From Lutjanus erythropterus (lineage: Eukaryota; Chordata; Actinopteri; Lutjaniformes; Lutjanidae): a stretch of DNA of 64,000 nucleotides. Position numbers and translations under genes: made by a program. Below, in pieces: positions 12,701 through 24,503 of this stretch (position 1 is the stretch's first letter; each line of letters opens with the position of its first letter). Where the stretch lies: the NCBI GenBank assembly GCA_020091685.1, contig CM034591.1, positions 14,910,043-14,974,042 of the forward strand, given 5' to 3'. The notes beneath the pieces were generated by a model. It had not been told where the DNA came from, searched no databases, and saw only the letters and a list, made by a program, of their open reading frames with translations.

Positions 12701-15700
12701 AGAATTTTTTTCAATAGCTTTTGTTAATGGCACAACAGTTCAATGCTTAGCTCCTGTGTTGGTACTCTCTCCCTTTGAATATACTAAAATGATCCTTAGT
12801 GATTATTCTAAACATGTAAAAACTCCCTTTTAATATTTAATTTGCTGGACTCGGAATAATATAAAATAAACTTAAAAATCTGATATGAAAATTGTTTATC
12901 TGTATTTACTTTGGGTATCTGCATTCAAGCACTGCATTCCCAAAAGAGAGATTTAATTGTTAATTCCTAGTTACTTTCTGAGTTTAGATAGTGAACTATA
13001 TTGTGTATAAAAGTTGTAAAGTGATGTGTGTGTTTTTGTGTTACTGCATATTAACTATTTGGCCGGAAGCAATAGTAAAAGAATAAAATATGAGAAATAG
13101 AAAACAAGCAAAACCTCCTCAGTTCCCAGTGAACACACATAAAGACAAACAGAAGTTCTCCGTGCTGATGGGTCAAGTGTGTATCTGCAGTGCCGATGCA
13201 TGCTGTAGGGGTTCCCTACCGCGTGCCCTCACCGCAGGATCAGGACTCTCTCAGGGTGCTCCAGTATGTAGAGAAACAACTGGCTCACTTCAACCCTGCC
13301 AGGTCCATCAGCCACCAGTGTAAGCTTCGTAAACCGCTCCCGTGGATTTACTCTGTCTGGATCTTCTGTAGCATGCTGATCAATCAATAGACAATGCATG
13401 CTGTTGGTAGTGTTTTTTTGGCTTTTTTTTCTCTCAAGCTTGTCTTGGCATGCCTCTCTACACAAGCATTCTGTGTATTGAATTTCCTGTATGTGCATAG
13501 TAGCAGGTGTGCATGCCTACTTACCTGAAAGAATGTAACAGTTCTCACAGCAACATATAGTGTAATCTCTTACAAACCTTGACTCTCACTTTCATCTTCT
13601 GCATTGTCTGTTATATTTTTTCTCTTACATTTGGTTCTGCATAATTGTTTATTTCTCTGTTCAGTCATTCTTTATTTATCCATTTATTCACTTTGACCCG
13701 TCCAGCCTGCAGCCTCTCTGAGCTGAGCTCCCTCCACGAGGGAGAAACCGGCTTCCGCCAAACTTACCGAAACGTCCAGAAGAAGGCTCTGCCTGCCATC
13801 CCTGACCACGACCCTCAGCCTGAGCCCCAACGCCACCGTGACAACCGCAGCCCAGAGCCACAGCGGTACCGTGACAATCTCTCTTCACCCCAACGATATC
13901 GTGATGACACCGACTCAGAGGCCCGCCGCTGCCAGGAAGAGCCTCTTCCTCCGAGGCGGTACAGCGACGACCCACCATCCTCCTCGCAGTCACGTCGGCC
14001 TGGCCGAAATCAACGGCAACAGGATCACAGCGTGGAGGAAAACCAGAACAGGTACAGCTACTCACAGTGAGAGAGCAGACTGACTGTGTACTGAGACAAC
14101 ACAGTTTTCCCTTCCTTCCTTCCCACTTCCTTGCCTCATACAACCCTGCATCAAATAATACAAACTAACTTGAAGTCTTTGTCCTGCATAAAGAGACCAT
14201 TAGAAATCTGGACATGTGTATATATGACCTGTAACTCATGTAGTGACTTATGAATGCAAATACGTTACTTTACGTTATTTGTATATATTATAGCAAACAT
14301 TAGTGAACATCAGTATAAAAATACAGGATGCAAACAATCTGGATAATAGCAAAAAATTTTATCCATATTACCTGGCAGGTAACAAAACATGGAAACATTA
14401 CAAATGACAGTGTACCAATATAATATACAAAACACAGGTAAAAAAGATAAAACAGTGTGTAACATACACAACACTCAGTCTTGTTGACCTTCTTTAAGAT
14501 GTTTTTCTTGTCACCTCCCTCTCACTGTCGGCCATCTCTGGGCTTGTTGTGTTCTGCAGGTGGAACCCTCGTTCAGAACATCTGCAGAGAAAGACGTACC
14601 GTACTGCAGGACGGACCGGCTCACTGGATGAGCTGGAAGAGTTTGCTGCTGCCTACAAGCAGAGAGGCAGCAGAGGGGCAGAGAAGAGGGAAGAAGAAAG
14701 GGATGACTATGAGATGGAGCTTCAGGAGTTCAGACGATATCCTTCCTATCGGGATGGTCCACCTCAGCATTATCACAATGATGAAACTGAGCTTGGAGAC
14801 AGCAGCGACCATGAAGATCATCCCAGACGAAACAAGAAAAATGGACATATGATAAGTCCAATTCATTCGCCCAAAAAGAGGAGGGGCACATGGGACAGTG
14901 AGCGTCCTGTCCCACCTCCTCCCAGAGTCAATCCACCATCAACTTCTTCTCAAGAGAAGGACTATGACGGCACGTTCCTGAGCAGCCTGCTGGAGCGGAA
15001 GGCTAAGCTGCGAGGGGTCAGCCAGGGGAAGAGCGGGGCCCGGGGTGAGGAGGATTCAGACACGCCTTCGAAGGGCAGCTCAAAAAAGAGCAGTGGGGAG
15101 TCTAGTCGGCACTGCAGCCGCTCACCTAGCACCAGGCCTGAGGCAGAGTCACTGCCTTCTTATTCAGAGACAGAGCGAAGCAGAACTGACAGGCCGTCTC
15201 CACGGCCGCCCCCAGCAAACACTCGCTCCTCACAACCTCCTGCCCATTCCCTGCCCGGGCACAGAGAGGAACCCAGAGACAAGGGCCGCAAAGTGGTGAG
15301 TTACATTTAGGACGATAGATTTCTGGTTGGATTTTATGCTGGTAAAGATAAACAGCAGTGAGTAGAGCTTCTTTTCTAGTCACTGAAAACTAGTTATTGG
15401 TGTTGTTGATGAAAATGTTTGTTAGAAAAATGTTAACACTAGGCTAACTATAAGTATTTAACACTCAGTGTTGCATGCCCCTGCTTTTAAGGGAGTCTAC
15501 TCAGGTGTTTCCACTGAAGGAAAGTAAAGAACTGTCACAAGGGCCCACATGGAAGGGGGAAGACTGAAGGGTCATGACGGCCTTAATTTATTCAGATATA
15601 GTGAAGGCTCCTGTCCAGGCCAGGCCAGAGATTAATTATTAGACAGGTTTTTGAAATAAAGTTTTTTTTAACTTGACCTGAGTTCATACAGACTTGTCAA

Positions 15701-17072
15701 ATTCGTAATTTTAACAACATGTACAATTGCATTGTCATGTATTGGATTTCCTGTTCTCTAACCCCCCAAAAGCGGGTGCAGCCTGGCATTTTACCTGTAT
15801 GTGCCGGTCTGATGTATTAACATATCGCAGCAATGAAGAGTGTGTCTCTGTTGTTGATTTGCGTCATTCTTGTTAATAGCTGTATACTCATAAGCCTGTG
15901 GATGTGATATGATTGCTACCATTGTTGTATGGTCTGATTCAGGTTAAAAGAATTTACTGTACGGGACACTGCTTGGAAGTACCACAGTCCCATTCTTGAG
16001 CTTTTAACAGATTGGTGCATAGACTCACGTACTCCCTGATACCTTAATCCAGCATTTTAGGCAGTAATGGCAATAATGTAGTGATATCTGTGAACTAGGT
16101 CAGGCAGTCAACATGAGCTGCAACACAATGACATGTGACATGCATCACACGCTGTAGTACATACCAACCACACCCTTACAATACTACCGTCTATTTAAGC
16201 TGTCAAGGCAATTGCTGCTTTGCATCAGCATCACTGCCTGCTCATTCATCACCACCACCACCCCAGCATCCACCTGCAGGCTCCAACAGGGGGTCCTAGA
16301 TATTTGCTCATCACTCCTCAATATCTCTCTGTAGACATAATCTGTGATGAGTGATGAGGTTGGCGTGTAGACGCCAAACTCTAATTATGTTATGCTACTG
16401 CTTTAAACATTCTAAAACGTGAGTTGTCTGACTGAACTGATATCAGTATCAGAATAACCCTAACTATGACCTAATTTTTAGGCCCCTAACTTGACCCCTG
16501 CGCTCAAAGAGTTAAGTTGTCATGTGAATTGGAATATAGCACACTGGAGGACCCTATTATTATTCAAAATTTGAGTATGTCGAACTCATTTCATATGTCA
16601 TGAGCTTTAAGTTTGATAAACTCTAACTGACTTGCAGTATAAAATGGTTTGTAGGCCCACAGTAAGTGTTGTTGTTGTACCTTTGACAGGTCAGGTTCAG
16701 ATGCTACCACTGTGGAAACTAGGTAGACTCCTCTGTTCTGTATCCAACTACCTTTGTAACAAACTCCTAACTGGTTGGCCTCTCCCTAACAAACCTGGGT
16801 CAAACAGATATTAGGCATCAAAGATTTCATGTGAAAGATCAGCCACCTTAAAAATCAAATTTTCTAATAATTGAAATGCAGTTTGACCCAGGTTCTACTT
16901 CATAATAATAACCCTGTTTGGCTAATGTTTACTATGATTTTACTTTCTCATTCTACTGAAAATAATATATGTTCATATTTTGGTGTAAACTTTCTGCTGT
17001 TGTTTTGACCATTTCCTTTTTTTTTATCCTCATCAGAACACTCTTCTCAGCCGGGATTCCCTCATCGTCTGA
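369..17072 (+). CDS. ildr2: ildr2 (angulin-3), immunoglobulin-like domain-containing receptor 2; 5'-partial, 9 exons
   Basis: Coding exons: 369-749, 3446-3565, 7960-8016, 11595-11741, 11839-12006, 13191-13319, 13706-14051, 14560-15295, 17037-17072 (TGA 17070-17072). All junctions are GT-AG and the frame stays open: 705 aa, plus an upstream signal-peptide exon outside the window. Seen in order: Ig-V domain with WVYKSYCRDR and YLDCADSSRTVRTVAS, then WGDSGVYICKVV; stalk ending DFDLKIMPEWVFV; one hydrophobic helix running into CWCQCCPHSCCCY; LYEAGKG; SLRVLQYVEKQLAHFNPAR; SELSSLHEGETGF; SLDELEEFAAAYKQR; YDGTFLSSLLERKA; LPSYSETE; C-terminus SRDSLIV. The tail motifs fit ILDR2 better than LSR or ILDR1, from remembered mammalian sequences. 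Angulins are single-pass type I proteins of tricellular junctions that recruit tricellulin; ILDR2 is also linked to lipid and immune roles. The neighbour downstream on the same strand is its paralogue ildr1. Odd features: a Gly-rich Ig insertion and PQRYRD-like repeats in the tail. Alternative: an lsr-type paralogue, less likely. Confidence 0.9.
750..3445 (+). other. ildr2 intron after the Ig exon
   Basis: 2.7 kb, AT-rich, with no supported gene. ORFs here on either strand lack family likeness or splice support. Parts at about 2840-3180 resemble repeat debris but I cannot name a family. Confidence 0.6.
3566..7959 (+). other. ildr2 intron with microsatellite and repeat debris
   Basis: 4.4 kb between the second Ig exon and the 57-bp exon. 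Contains short GT and AC runs near 4185-4207 and 4400-4420, an AC run grading into AT repeats at about 6824-6870, and a repeat-like stretch at about 7035-7320 that starts TTAAAGGAATAGTTTGACAC, a common fish MITE-type end. No gene supported. Confidence 0.5.
7960..8016 (+). CDS. ildr2: ildr2 57-bp stalk exon, probable cassette
   Basis: The acceptor TCTCTCCAG ends at 7959 and the donor GTAGGG starts at 8017. The exon is 57 bp with phase 1 on both sides, so skipping keeps the frame. It encodes FSGVPEDLLPDFDLKIMP between the Ig domain and the membrane helix and matches the mammalian ILDR2 segment ending DLLPSFAVEIMP. Ildr1 in this window has no counterpart: its Ig exon joins straight to the membrane exon. 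The LSR/ILDR2 group is known to make isoforms by skipping exons here; use as a cassette in this species is inference. Confidence 0.85.
8171..8976. mobile_element. MITE-like element with degenerate inverted ends and a three-unit internal repeat
   Basis: The left end (GCTGGATTGCACCAAAC) and the reverse complement of the right end (TGGGTTGCAGCAACAAAG) are similar, followed on both sides by TTTAA-rich sequence, so this looks like a non-autonomous DNA element inside an ildr2 intron. It holds a tandem block of three diverged units of about 39 bp (8614-8652, 8653-8692, 8693-8730), each with a TTAGC...GCAA core. An antisense stretch near 8480-8530 reads WQQMVDCFDG, faintly like the Myb/SANT-type protein of Harbinger elements. 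That link is weak. Confidence 0.45.
9539..9601. repeat. (GT)n microsatellite
   Basis: About 31 nearly uninterrupted GT units in an ildr2 intron. A second tract of about 18 units lies at 9724-9760. The long Cys/Val ORFs through both are repeat artefacts. Confidence 0.95.
9724..9760. repeat. (GT)n microsatellite, second tract
   Basis: About 18 GT units, 122 bp beyond the first tract in the same ildr2 intron. Confidence 0.9.
9761..11594 (+). other. Remainder of the ildr2 intron before the membrane exon
   Basis: 1.8 kb, AT-rich, no supported gene. ORFs at 9918-10100 and 10723-10965 have no recognisable domain. Confidence 0.5.
12081..12775. mobile_element. Long-palindrome MITE (foldback), family also at 33463
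   Basis: Starts TTAAAGGGATAGTTCACATT. The left arm (about 12190-12440) and right arm (about 12535-12772) are imperfect reverse complements. For example, GAGTACCAGCACAGAAGC at 12195 matches the reverse complement of GCTCCTGTGTTGGTACTC near 12750, and CACTCTCC/CTCTCCAAACCA blocks pair further in. The RNA or single strand could fold into a hairpin of several hundred bases. It sits in the ildr2 intron between exons 11839-12006 and 13191-13319. A second copy is in the ildr1 3' UTR. Confidence 0.75.
15296..17036 (+). other. Last ildr2 intron
   Basis: 1.7 kb with no supported gene. If the intron is retained, the ORF continues only VSYI before a stop, so the SRDSLIV end depends on splicing to 17037-17072. 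A run of CAC trinucleotides lies near 16250. Confidence 0.6.
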
Positions 17073-20000
17073 TCGTCACAGACTGAGCACCTCGAACAGA
17101 CGGGAACTGAATGAAAGACATGATTCTACTGAGTGTGGACTGTGGATATATGCAAAGTACAACTGACCGTGAAGGAAAGCTCAATGAAGACAACAGACAC
17201 ACTTTTACTGATGAGACAGTTACTGGGGTTTCTGCCTGTGACGTCGCTGAATGATGAAGTCATCACTGTTGTGTTTCTGTCACCGGCTGCCTCATGTATA
17301 TCTCAGCTGAACTAACACTGAACTAATGTGGACGGGATGTATGACCTGGACTGTCCCTCCCAGCAGGACACTGTTCGTCTCCCCTCGTCCCTTTAGAAAA
17401 GGCTCCGATGCAGAGAGACTGGCTTTACGCATCCAGTACAATGACTGCATTCATCTCCTTTTGATGAGATATCTGCATTAAAACAAGCACAGTTGTAGAA
17501 AAGAAGTATATGACAACAGCATTATTATAAAGGGCAGATTGTAGCACTGACAGTGTCATTCAGTAACACATTCAGGGACTAAAGCACCTAATTCAGACGG
17601 CTTTGCAGGAGATTTTAATGTTAACTAAAGCTCAAAGTAACCAATATTACCATATCATGGTGTGTATCTATAGAGAGGGTAGATGTAAACATGGAAAAAG
17701 ACAGTAACTCTAAACTCTAAAGCTGCATTAAGCAATATTTTTAGATTGTCAAGGGATTAGATATGTTCCAGCTGTGAGTGCATTTGTCCCAAGTTCAGTT
17801 TTTGTTTGTCATATGACTTGTTTGTTTATTTTTTCTTAACAGTGTGAACAGCACAAATCACATGTGGTCCAAAATTAGATACAGGTCTGATTTTTTTGCA
17901 ATATAAGACTATTCTGGGGAGGCACTGACAGGTGTAGTTAAAAGTAGCCCTTTGACATCCTGAAATTTTGGATAAAATCTGTTTCTGTGAAGCCATTCAC
18001 ATCATGCTCCAACTCTGTATCCACACACAGCCGTATCCATACGTAGCCATGTAGCAATGTTGCTATATATCAGCTAGAAAAGTATTCTGGGAATCGATTA
18101 GATTGTCATTTTCACATATTTTTAAAGTTTTTCTTTATTTCTTTTTCTTTTTTCACAGTTTACATTTTGAAAAGCTTTGTGTTTTATATCTGCATCGGCC
18201 AGTGGGCCTCCACAATAAGAGTAGGCAGAATAATATGATAATTCCACCAGAGGAGAGATTTGACGTTCTCTGCAATTCAGTGGGAAAATATGCATATATT
18301 ATCAACTATTCTATTTATAGAATAAGTCTCTTCATATTGGATATTGAAAAAAATCTAATGCAGTGCATCCCTAATGGGAATCATGTGAAAAATCATAACA
18401 ACATACAGTACAGTGTAGTCCAAATTATTAAATTAATGGGGGCATAAATGTACTAATGCTGCAGACTGGCCTCTGACACAATATGACCCACATTTGCTGC
18501 AGCATTTGCTGTGGTCGATTTGGTTACCTGTAAGTCACAGTCCTTATTCATGAAGCAGTGATGTCATTTTGTCTCCACCCTGTGTGTCAGTGAATCTTTT
18601 CATCTTCCATTAAAACATGTTAGTTTGCACAAAGTAACTGTTTCCTCCAAGGGACTAAAACCTGATGAGTTTTGTATATTTTTTGTAAAGATCGAAGGTT
18701 GAACAGCCACTTGCCTTTAAAAGATTTTTGTATTACAGTGTGAAGACATTTTATATGTTAAGTCAACCTATTTATGTGTGTGGCGTGATATGATTGTTGT
18801 AATTTGTAAATGATGATGTTTGTCTAAACTTTCCAGTGTGACTGTGTAAATAAGATGAAGTGTTTTTTGTTTGATTACTTTTCTTATCACTGCTGAGTCA
18901 ACAGCTAAACCAACATCTTCATGTCTTATCAGCAGTCAGCCAACTGATTCTCTATCAGTCATATTACTTCTTTGTTCTGATGTCACACCATGCAGTATTT
19001 CAACGTTCCTGCCGCCATGTTGGATCAGCACATCTTGAGAAAAGTTTAATTTCAGTGTTTAGTTTACTTCTATCGTGTTTTCTGCTGTCTGGTACTGACA
19101 ACTGTGTGTGTGTTTGCATGTGTGAGAGAGAGAGAGAGCGAGAGAGATGAGTCTTTACTTTTCTGTAAAGGAGACAATGTGTAATTGAGTATGACTCATG
19201 TCTTTGTTCATTGTTGTAATCACAGACTGACTGCCTGTCTTTACTGCACAGCTGTGTCAAAACTCACATATCACTCCTGCCAGCTCAACCACTGCACATA
19301 TCTGTGTTGCAGTTGTTTTGTCATGCACATAAAAATAATTTGTTACAACACTGAAGTCTATAAAGTATCTGTTTATTAAACTGGCAAGTTCCAGTTTGGC
19401 ACAACACAAACATAAAGACCAAACGTGTTTATTTCTCCATCTTTCCAGTAAATAAGCTGTAGAGAAATCATGAAACCCAGTTTCTTTTTCAGGTATAGTG
19501 AATTATATCTTACAGGCAGTGGTTAAATTCAACCAAGTACATTTATTCAACTATTGTACTTCAGGACAGTTCTATTACAATTTTATTTTACTTGAGTATT
19601 GAGCGTTTTATGCTGCTTTATACTGCTGCTTCACTATCTTTCACTATTGTTTATTTACTGGAATACATTTTTTTGGGTTGTATTGATTGTAGATAAAGAT
19701 TTTACATAGCTATTACATTGTTTTAATTTTAGTTTAAAAATTAAAGCTACTACATGGACCAGGTTTTAGCTGGTTATGAAACAGTAATTTTTTTTCATGA
19801 TGCCTCTATATGACCTATTTAACTATTCTTAGTGGCTGCCACCAGGTCAGATTCTCCTTGAAATAAAATGAAACAAGTCTGTGTTTACATTTTCCCCTCG
19901 CAAAGTTGCACTGAATTGTATGTAAGGAAGCAGGAGGAGATTTCTATTTAGATAATTTTATTTTTGCTCCCACTCCAGACTAGTTCAGTGCAGCTACAGT

Positions 20001-21916
20001 CAGTAGTATCACTTATTTTGCTCAAGTTAGAGATTTGAATACCTCTTCCACCACTGCAGGAATGATTAGGAGGAGTTCTTTTTGTAACATTGACAGAGAG
20101 AAAAAGACTCATTCGTTTCAGTCATGTCGTACGTTCTGTCCCATCTGTGTGTGAGCGAGGTTGTGTTTGCATCTGAGCCCACGCACTGTGTGTTTGTGAT
20201 GGGAGGGTTCGGTTAAGACAGGGACCAACTCACAGCTGAAGAGTATGTCAGGAATGTTGTTGAGCAACTCCCTCCTGAGCTTTACAGAGGCATCAGCGGG
20301 GAAATATGACATCATCAAACACCACAGAGCAAGACATTTGTTTCTGTGTTTTTTGTATCTGCTCCACTTGCTGGTTTGACGTGGGCGGGGCTCACCTGGA
20401 AATAAGGTCCTTTTATTGACCAATCAGCATTCAGCAAACTTTAAATCGGAATCTGAAGACATTTGGTGCCTTTGGTCACTGTCAGTCAAATCTGATTAAA
20501 CCACACACACACAGAGTCCTGATGAAGAGTTTTTGTCGAACTCTTAATAAATAGTGTTTAATTAAGTATTTTATTGGTCATAAATACTTAATGTTATAGA
20601 GAGGATTTAAAAAAAAAGTGTTAGTGGTAGAAGCAAGTTTTAGCATCAAAACATCCTTTAAGGTGCAGTAACTGATTCTGGAGGAATGTAGTCGAATATT
20701 GATTCTCTCTGCTGTGCTCCAGACGCTGTGGGAGGCCCAAATCTCCCAGTTAAAATGTCCAACTTCTGACCTTAAAGCCTTACAGGTGCACAACGCTGAG
20801 AGTAAACAAAAAGCATGACTGACTGTGACAAACTGTACACTCAGCTGAACCCTCAGCAGTGCAGCCACCTTGCATAAACAACACTCTGCTTCTTCATGAA
20901 GCTGGAGTAGATCGATTTACCCCGAGTTCACAAGCAGGAACTCCAACTTTGAGTGGCGTTTCACTGCACTTTTTCTTGTAGGAGGTGGGGAAATTCCGAC
21001 CTCTGACACTTGTAGGAACGCAGCATCATTTCCAGGTCGTCAAATACTTAAATTATGGAAATGAGACTCAACAATCAGCTACTTTACCGACCTGTGATTG
21101 TCCAAAGTCTCCCATCACAGGCTGGAAAACAACGTTAGCACTCCTTCTTGTTAGTTTTGGAAAGGTTGTGAAAATGTTACCTTGGAGTTATAATGTATAA
21201 AATGAATTGTTGAATGATGTTGCTTTTGACACATTGTACCAACACACATGTCATGATCTGAAGTCTACAGCAAAACCCTATGTTTTGTTTTTGCTATTTC
21301 ATTAATAAAAGATCCATCTAAAACAACATTTTACTGGCTTAAAAAAACATGTATATTAGATTGTAATGTACAAGAAGTAATGCATGCCATTTCTTTGATT
21401 TGGTATCAGCATTATATATCAGCCATTGTCTGCTCTGCTCTTTAAATACTGGCATCAATACTGGCCACTGAAAAACCCGTATTGGTCGACCATAAGTCTA
21501 GTTTTCTCTCAGACCACCTGAGTTATAATATGATTAAACTTTTGCCCGATGACAAAAAACATAAACTTCCTATACTCCAGCTTTTAATATTGTAAGTGCT
21601 CATTACACAGAATGACCTATTTAAAAATATAGATTAAATAATTATCAATTTAATGTTGCAGCTGTAAAGACAGGACTAATCTTAACTAGTTTATATACTT
21701 GTGGGTAGATTTATCTTTAAAAATGCATTTATTGATTATCCTTTGTAATAATAATCTGAATCAGCAAAGTAATTAACTGTAGATACACGCAAAGTAAAAA
21801 GTACAATATTTGCTCCTGAAATGTTATATGTGAAAACTTAAAAAAATGTAAAATATCACAATTGTAAAAAGTACAGTACTTATGTGAATATACTGTGTTA
21901 CTTTTCATCATTTATA

Positions 21917-22530
21917 TTTTTATCAGTGCAGCCACTTAATTCCAGAGTTTGTATAATGCCCTAGTCTTATTGTATGTAATTCAACAAAAAAAAAAAAAAA
22001 AAAAAAAAAATAGATAGATGTATGTAAGCTATGTTAAAAACAAACTTTCCACAACAGATCTGTGTTGGCGTTTTAGCATTGTTTTCATATTAATTTTCAT
22101 AGACCTGATACGGAGGAAACATTTAACATTTGAAAAGAAAGAAATATTTTCAGAACTAATAGAAAATATGTTATTGACCCATAATTTCATTAAATATAAT
22201 CTAAAATTCAATAGGCAATGCTAATTTTCTAAAAATTTATCTAATTTCATTTAAATAACCCAGCAATAATTTATATGTCAATATTATCTCACTATACAGG
22301 TAATAATAATAACTTTATTTGTTCTAGCTTCACTTCTTTTAATCTTTTTATCAGTTCAGCCTCTTAATTCCTAATAAATAAACATGTGCAACATAGAAAC
22401 ATGTAGTTTTATTGTATATAATTTAATTAAAAAACAGACGTATGTAGGCTACGTTAAAAACAAGCTTCCTACAACTGATGTGTGATGATGTTTTAGTTTT
22501 GTTTTCGTTTTAATTCTCATAGACCTGATT
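21917..22530. repeat. Diverged local direct duplication (about 190-bp units, 430 bp apart)
   Basis: Units 21917-22110 and 22345-22530 share TTTTTATCAG, TTATTGTAT, GTATGTA-GCTA-GTTAAAAACAA, TTTTAG-ATTGTTTTC and TCATAGACCTGAT in the same order. Only the first holds the A25 run; the second has AATTAAAAAACAG there. This looks like an old segmental duplication rather than a transposon pair, as no inverted ends are visible. Confidence 0.65.
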
Positions 22531-24089
22531 TGCCACCAAAGAGATGCAGCAGCTGTGGTACGCATGTGGATTTAAATGAGCTTGTATAGTGCGTCAGCAA
22601 ATTTAAAGGGACAGTTCACCAAACAATGGGAGTTCAGACATTATCTGCTCACCCTCATGCCAATCTCCCAAGCAATGTAGGTCAATGGTAACAGTTTTCA
22701 AATGTAAAAAAAAAACCCTGAAGAAAACAAAATGCATCTGTACTGCTCGTCTGGTGTAACGCCAAGTTGACTTAAAAGACTGATGTTTTTAGCCTAAAAC
22801 TGTAGATTTTAATGCAGACAACAAGTGATTACAAGTTTACATTTGTACTATATTAAATCAAGTGCATAACGATGGTGCAGTGAACACGGAGTGAAGTCGT
22901 GTTTGTGCTTTAAGGCCTCAGAAGAAGGACAGGATATAAGGGAGAACAAATAGGAAACAGAGTGGATCTTGGCAGGAGTTTCCAGGAAAAAAAAAAACAC
23001 TCCGAGAGACTGCAGGTGCAGAGTGGTTGAGCTCAGAGAGAAAACAATCTGTGACAATTTGAAGGACTTGAAGGAAAGCACTTCAGCACAACACAGAAAA
23101 AGTAAGCTCATTCAAATGCAGATGGACCCAGATGTTTACGAAGGAGGACACATTTAAAGTGTGTCTTTCCTCCAGGGAATAAACAGCTTAGTTTTATAGT
23201 TCAATGGAAGAGAAGTCTTAAGTCAAACCTCAACAGAAATCACAGTACAATCTCTGGTAAAAACAAATTTAGGCTGACATCTAGTGGTTTTACTTCAGAC
23301 TTACGCTCAAGTGCAGGGCTGTGGGTGACTTGCCCTGGTTTAACTAAGGCCTACACTGTAAAAAGAAAGCTGCAAAATATACAGTATCTTACTGACAACA
23401 ATTAGCTGATAAGTTCTAGACTTGACAATAGTTCACTTCAGTTCAGTTTCAGTCAGAAAATCAAACTGCAAACATTTGTGAAAGAAGAAAATAAATGGCA
23501 AAAAAGAGTAAAAATGAAGAAAGTTGCCCTTCAAAGAAAGGAGTGGACAATCTTCCTGATCTTTGATTCAATGTGACAAAAAAATAAATAAAACAGCATA
23601 TTGTGGAAAACTGTTACATGAGATGTTTTAAAGCGCTTTTTACAATCAAAACTTTAAGATTATGCACTAATTTCTTGATGCTGCAGACATTGAGAGCCAA
23701 GTTGAGGTGTCAGGTAGCAGAATTTTCAGTTCAGCAGATAAATAATATTAGGGATGCACAATATGGATTTTTTTTTTCAGCCAGTATATAGATAACTGAT
23801 AATTGACTGCTTCTCATGGCTGATATTGTACTGTAAGTGTATGGCCAAATAATTTACAGTGAGCATACTTTTCTTAAGTATGACAAGGCTGTAAACAGAA
23901 AGAGAAGGCTCTATAAGTTTACCTTGTGTACTTTCAGACGTAATATTAATAATAATAATTTAAAAAGAAAACTTTCAAAATAGAGGCCCCTGTTGAAGAC
24001 CCATGATATAAACTTTAAAAATAACAATTTTATTTAGTTTTCTTCATGTAAATGAATGAAATGTTGAGATACAAGCCTACTGGGTTTTT

Positions 24090-24122
24090 TTTGGTTTGTT
24101 TGTTTGTTTGTTTGTTTGTTTT
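24090..24122. repeat. (TTTG)n tetranucleotide repeat
   Basis: About seven TTTG units following a T run, inside a repeat-derived stretch upstream of ildr1. Confidence 0.85.
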
Positions 24123-24495
24123 AGTTTTCTTACAACTCAGTTAAAATGAAAAAGGTCCCACAAAGCCCTGGAGACCCAGCAGAGGTCAGGACCCCAAGGC
24201 TGGGAACCAGTTAAGTCAAATAAACTCAGTGATCACACATCTTCCCATTATAAATACCCGTAACAATAACAATATAATATCAATTATTTATGTAATGCTA
24301 AATTAGCATCAGCAGTCCTTCCTGACTTGCTGTTGGGAGACGCAGGCCTTTACGGCTTTCTGTCAGAAAGCCCTAAGGAAAAAAAGAACATAGCTTGGAT
24401 TAAAACAGAAAAATTTCTTCCAGAAAAGAGTATGTTTTTTTTTTCTCATGTGCCCCTGACTCACTGCTGTTTCGGGAGCATTTCTGAGCAGCTGG

Positions 24496-24503
24496 TGACG
24501 TCA
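24496..24503. promoter_or_regulatory. Palindromic CRE (TGACGTCA) upstream of ildr1
   Basis: Perfect CREB/ATF consensus about 240 bp upstream of the ildr1 start codon, in the segment expected to hold its core promoter. No clear TATA box is seen nearby. Function is inferred from motif and position only. Confidence 0.45.

Noticed and set aside
13688-14143. 151-aa antisense ORF
   Set aside because: It is the shadow of the GC-rich ildr2 tail exon 13706-14051; no domain, and the plus-strand frame has splice sites and homology.
15045-15299. 84-aa alternative frame in the ildr2 tail exon
   Set aside because: Overlaps the real frame, which carries LPSYSETE and leads into SRDSLIV; no likeness of its own.
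18103-18447. 114-aa ORF in the ildr2 3' region as a separate gene
   Set aside because: AT-rich, no domain, no splice or promoter context; probably 3' UTR.
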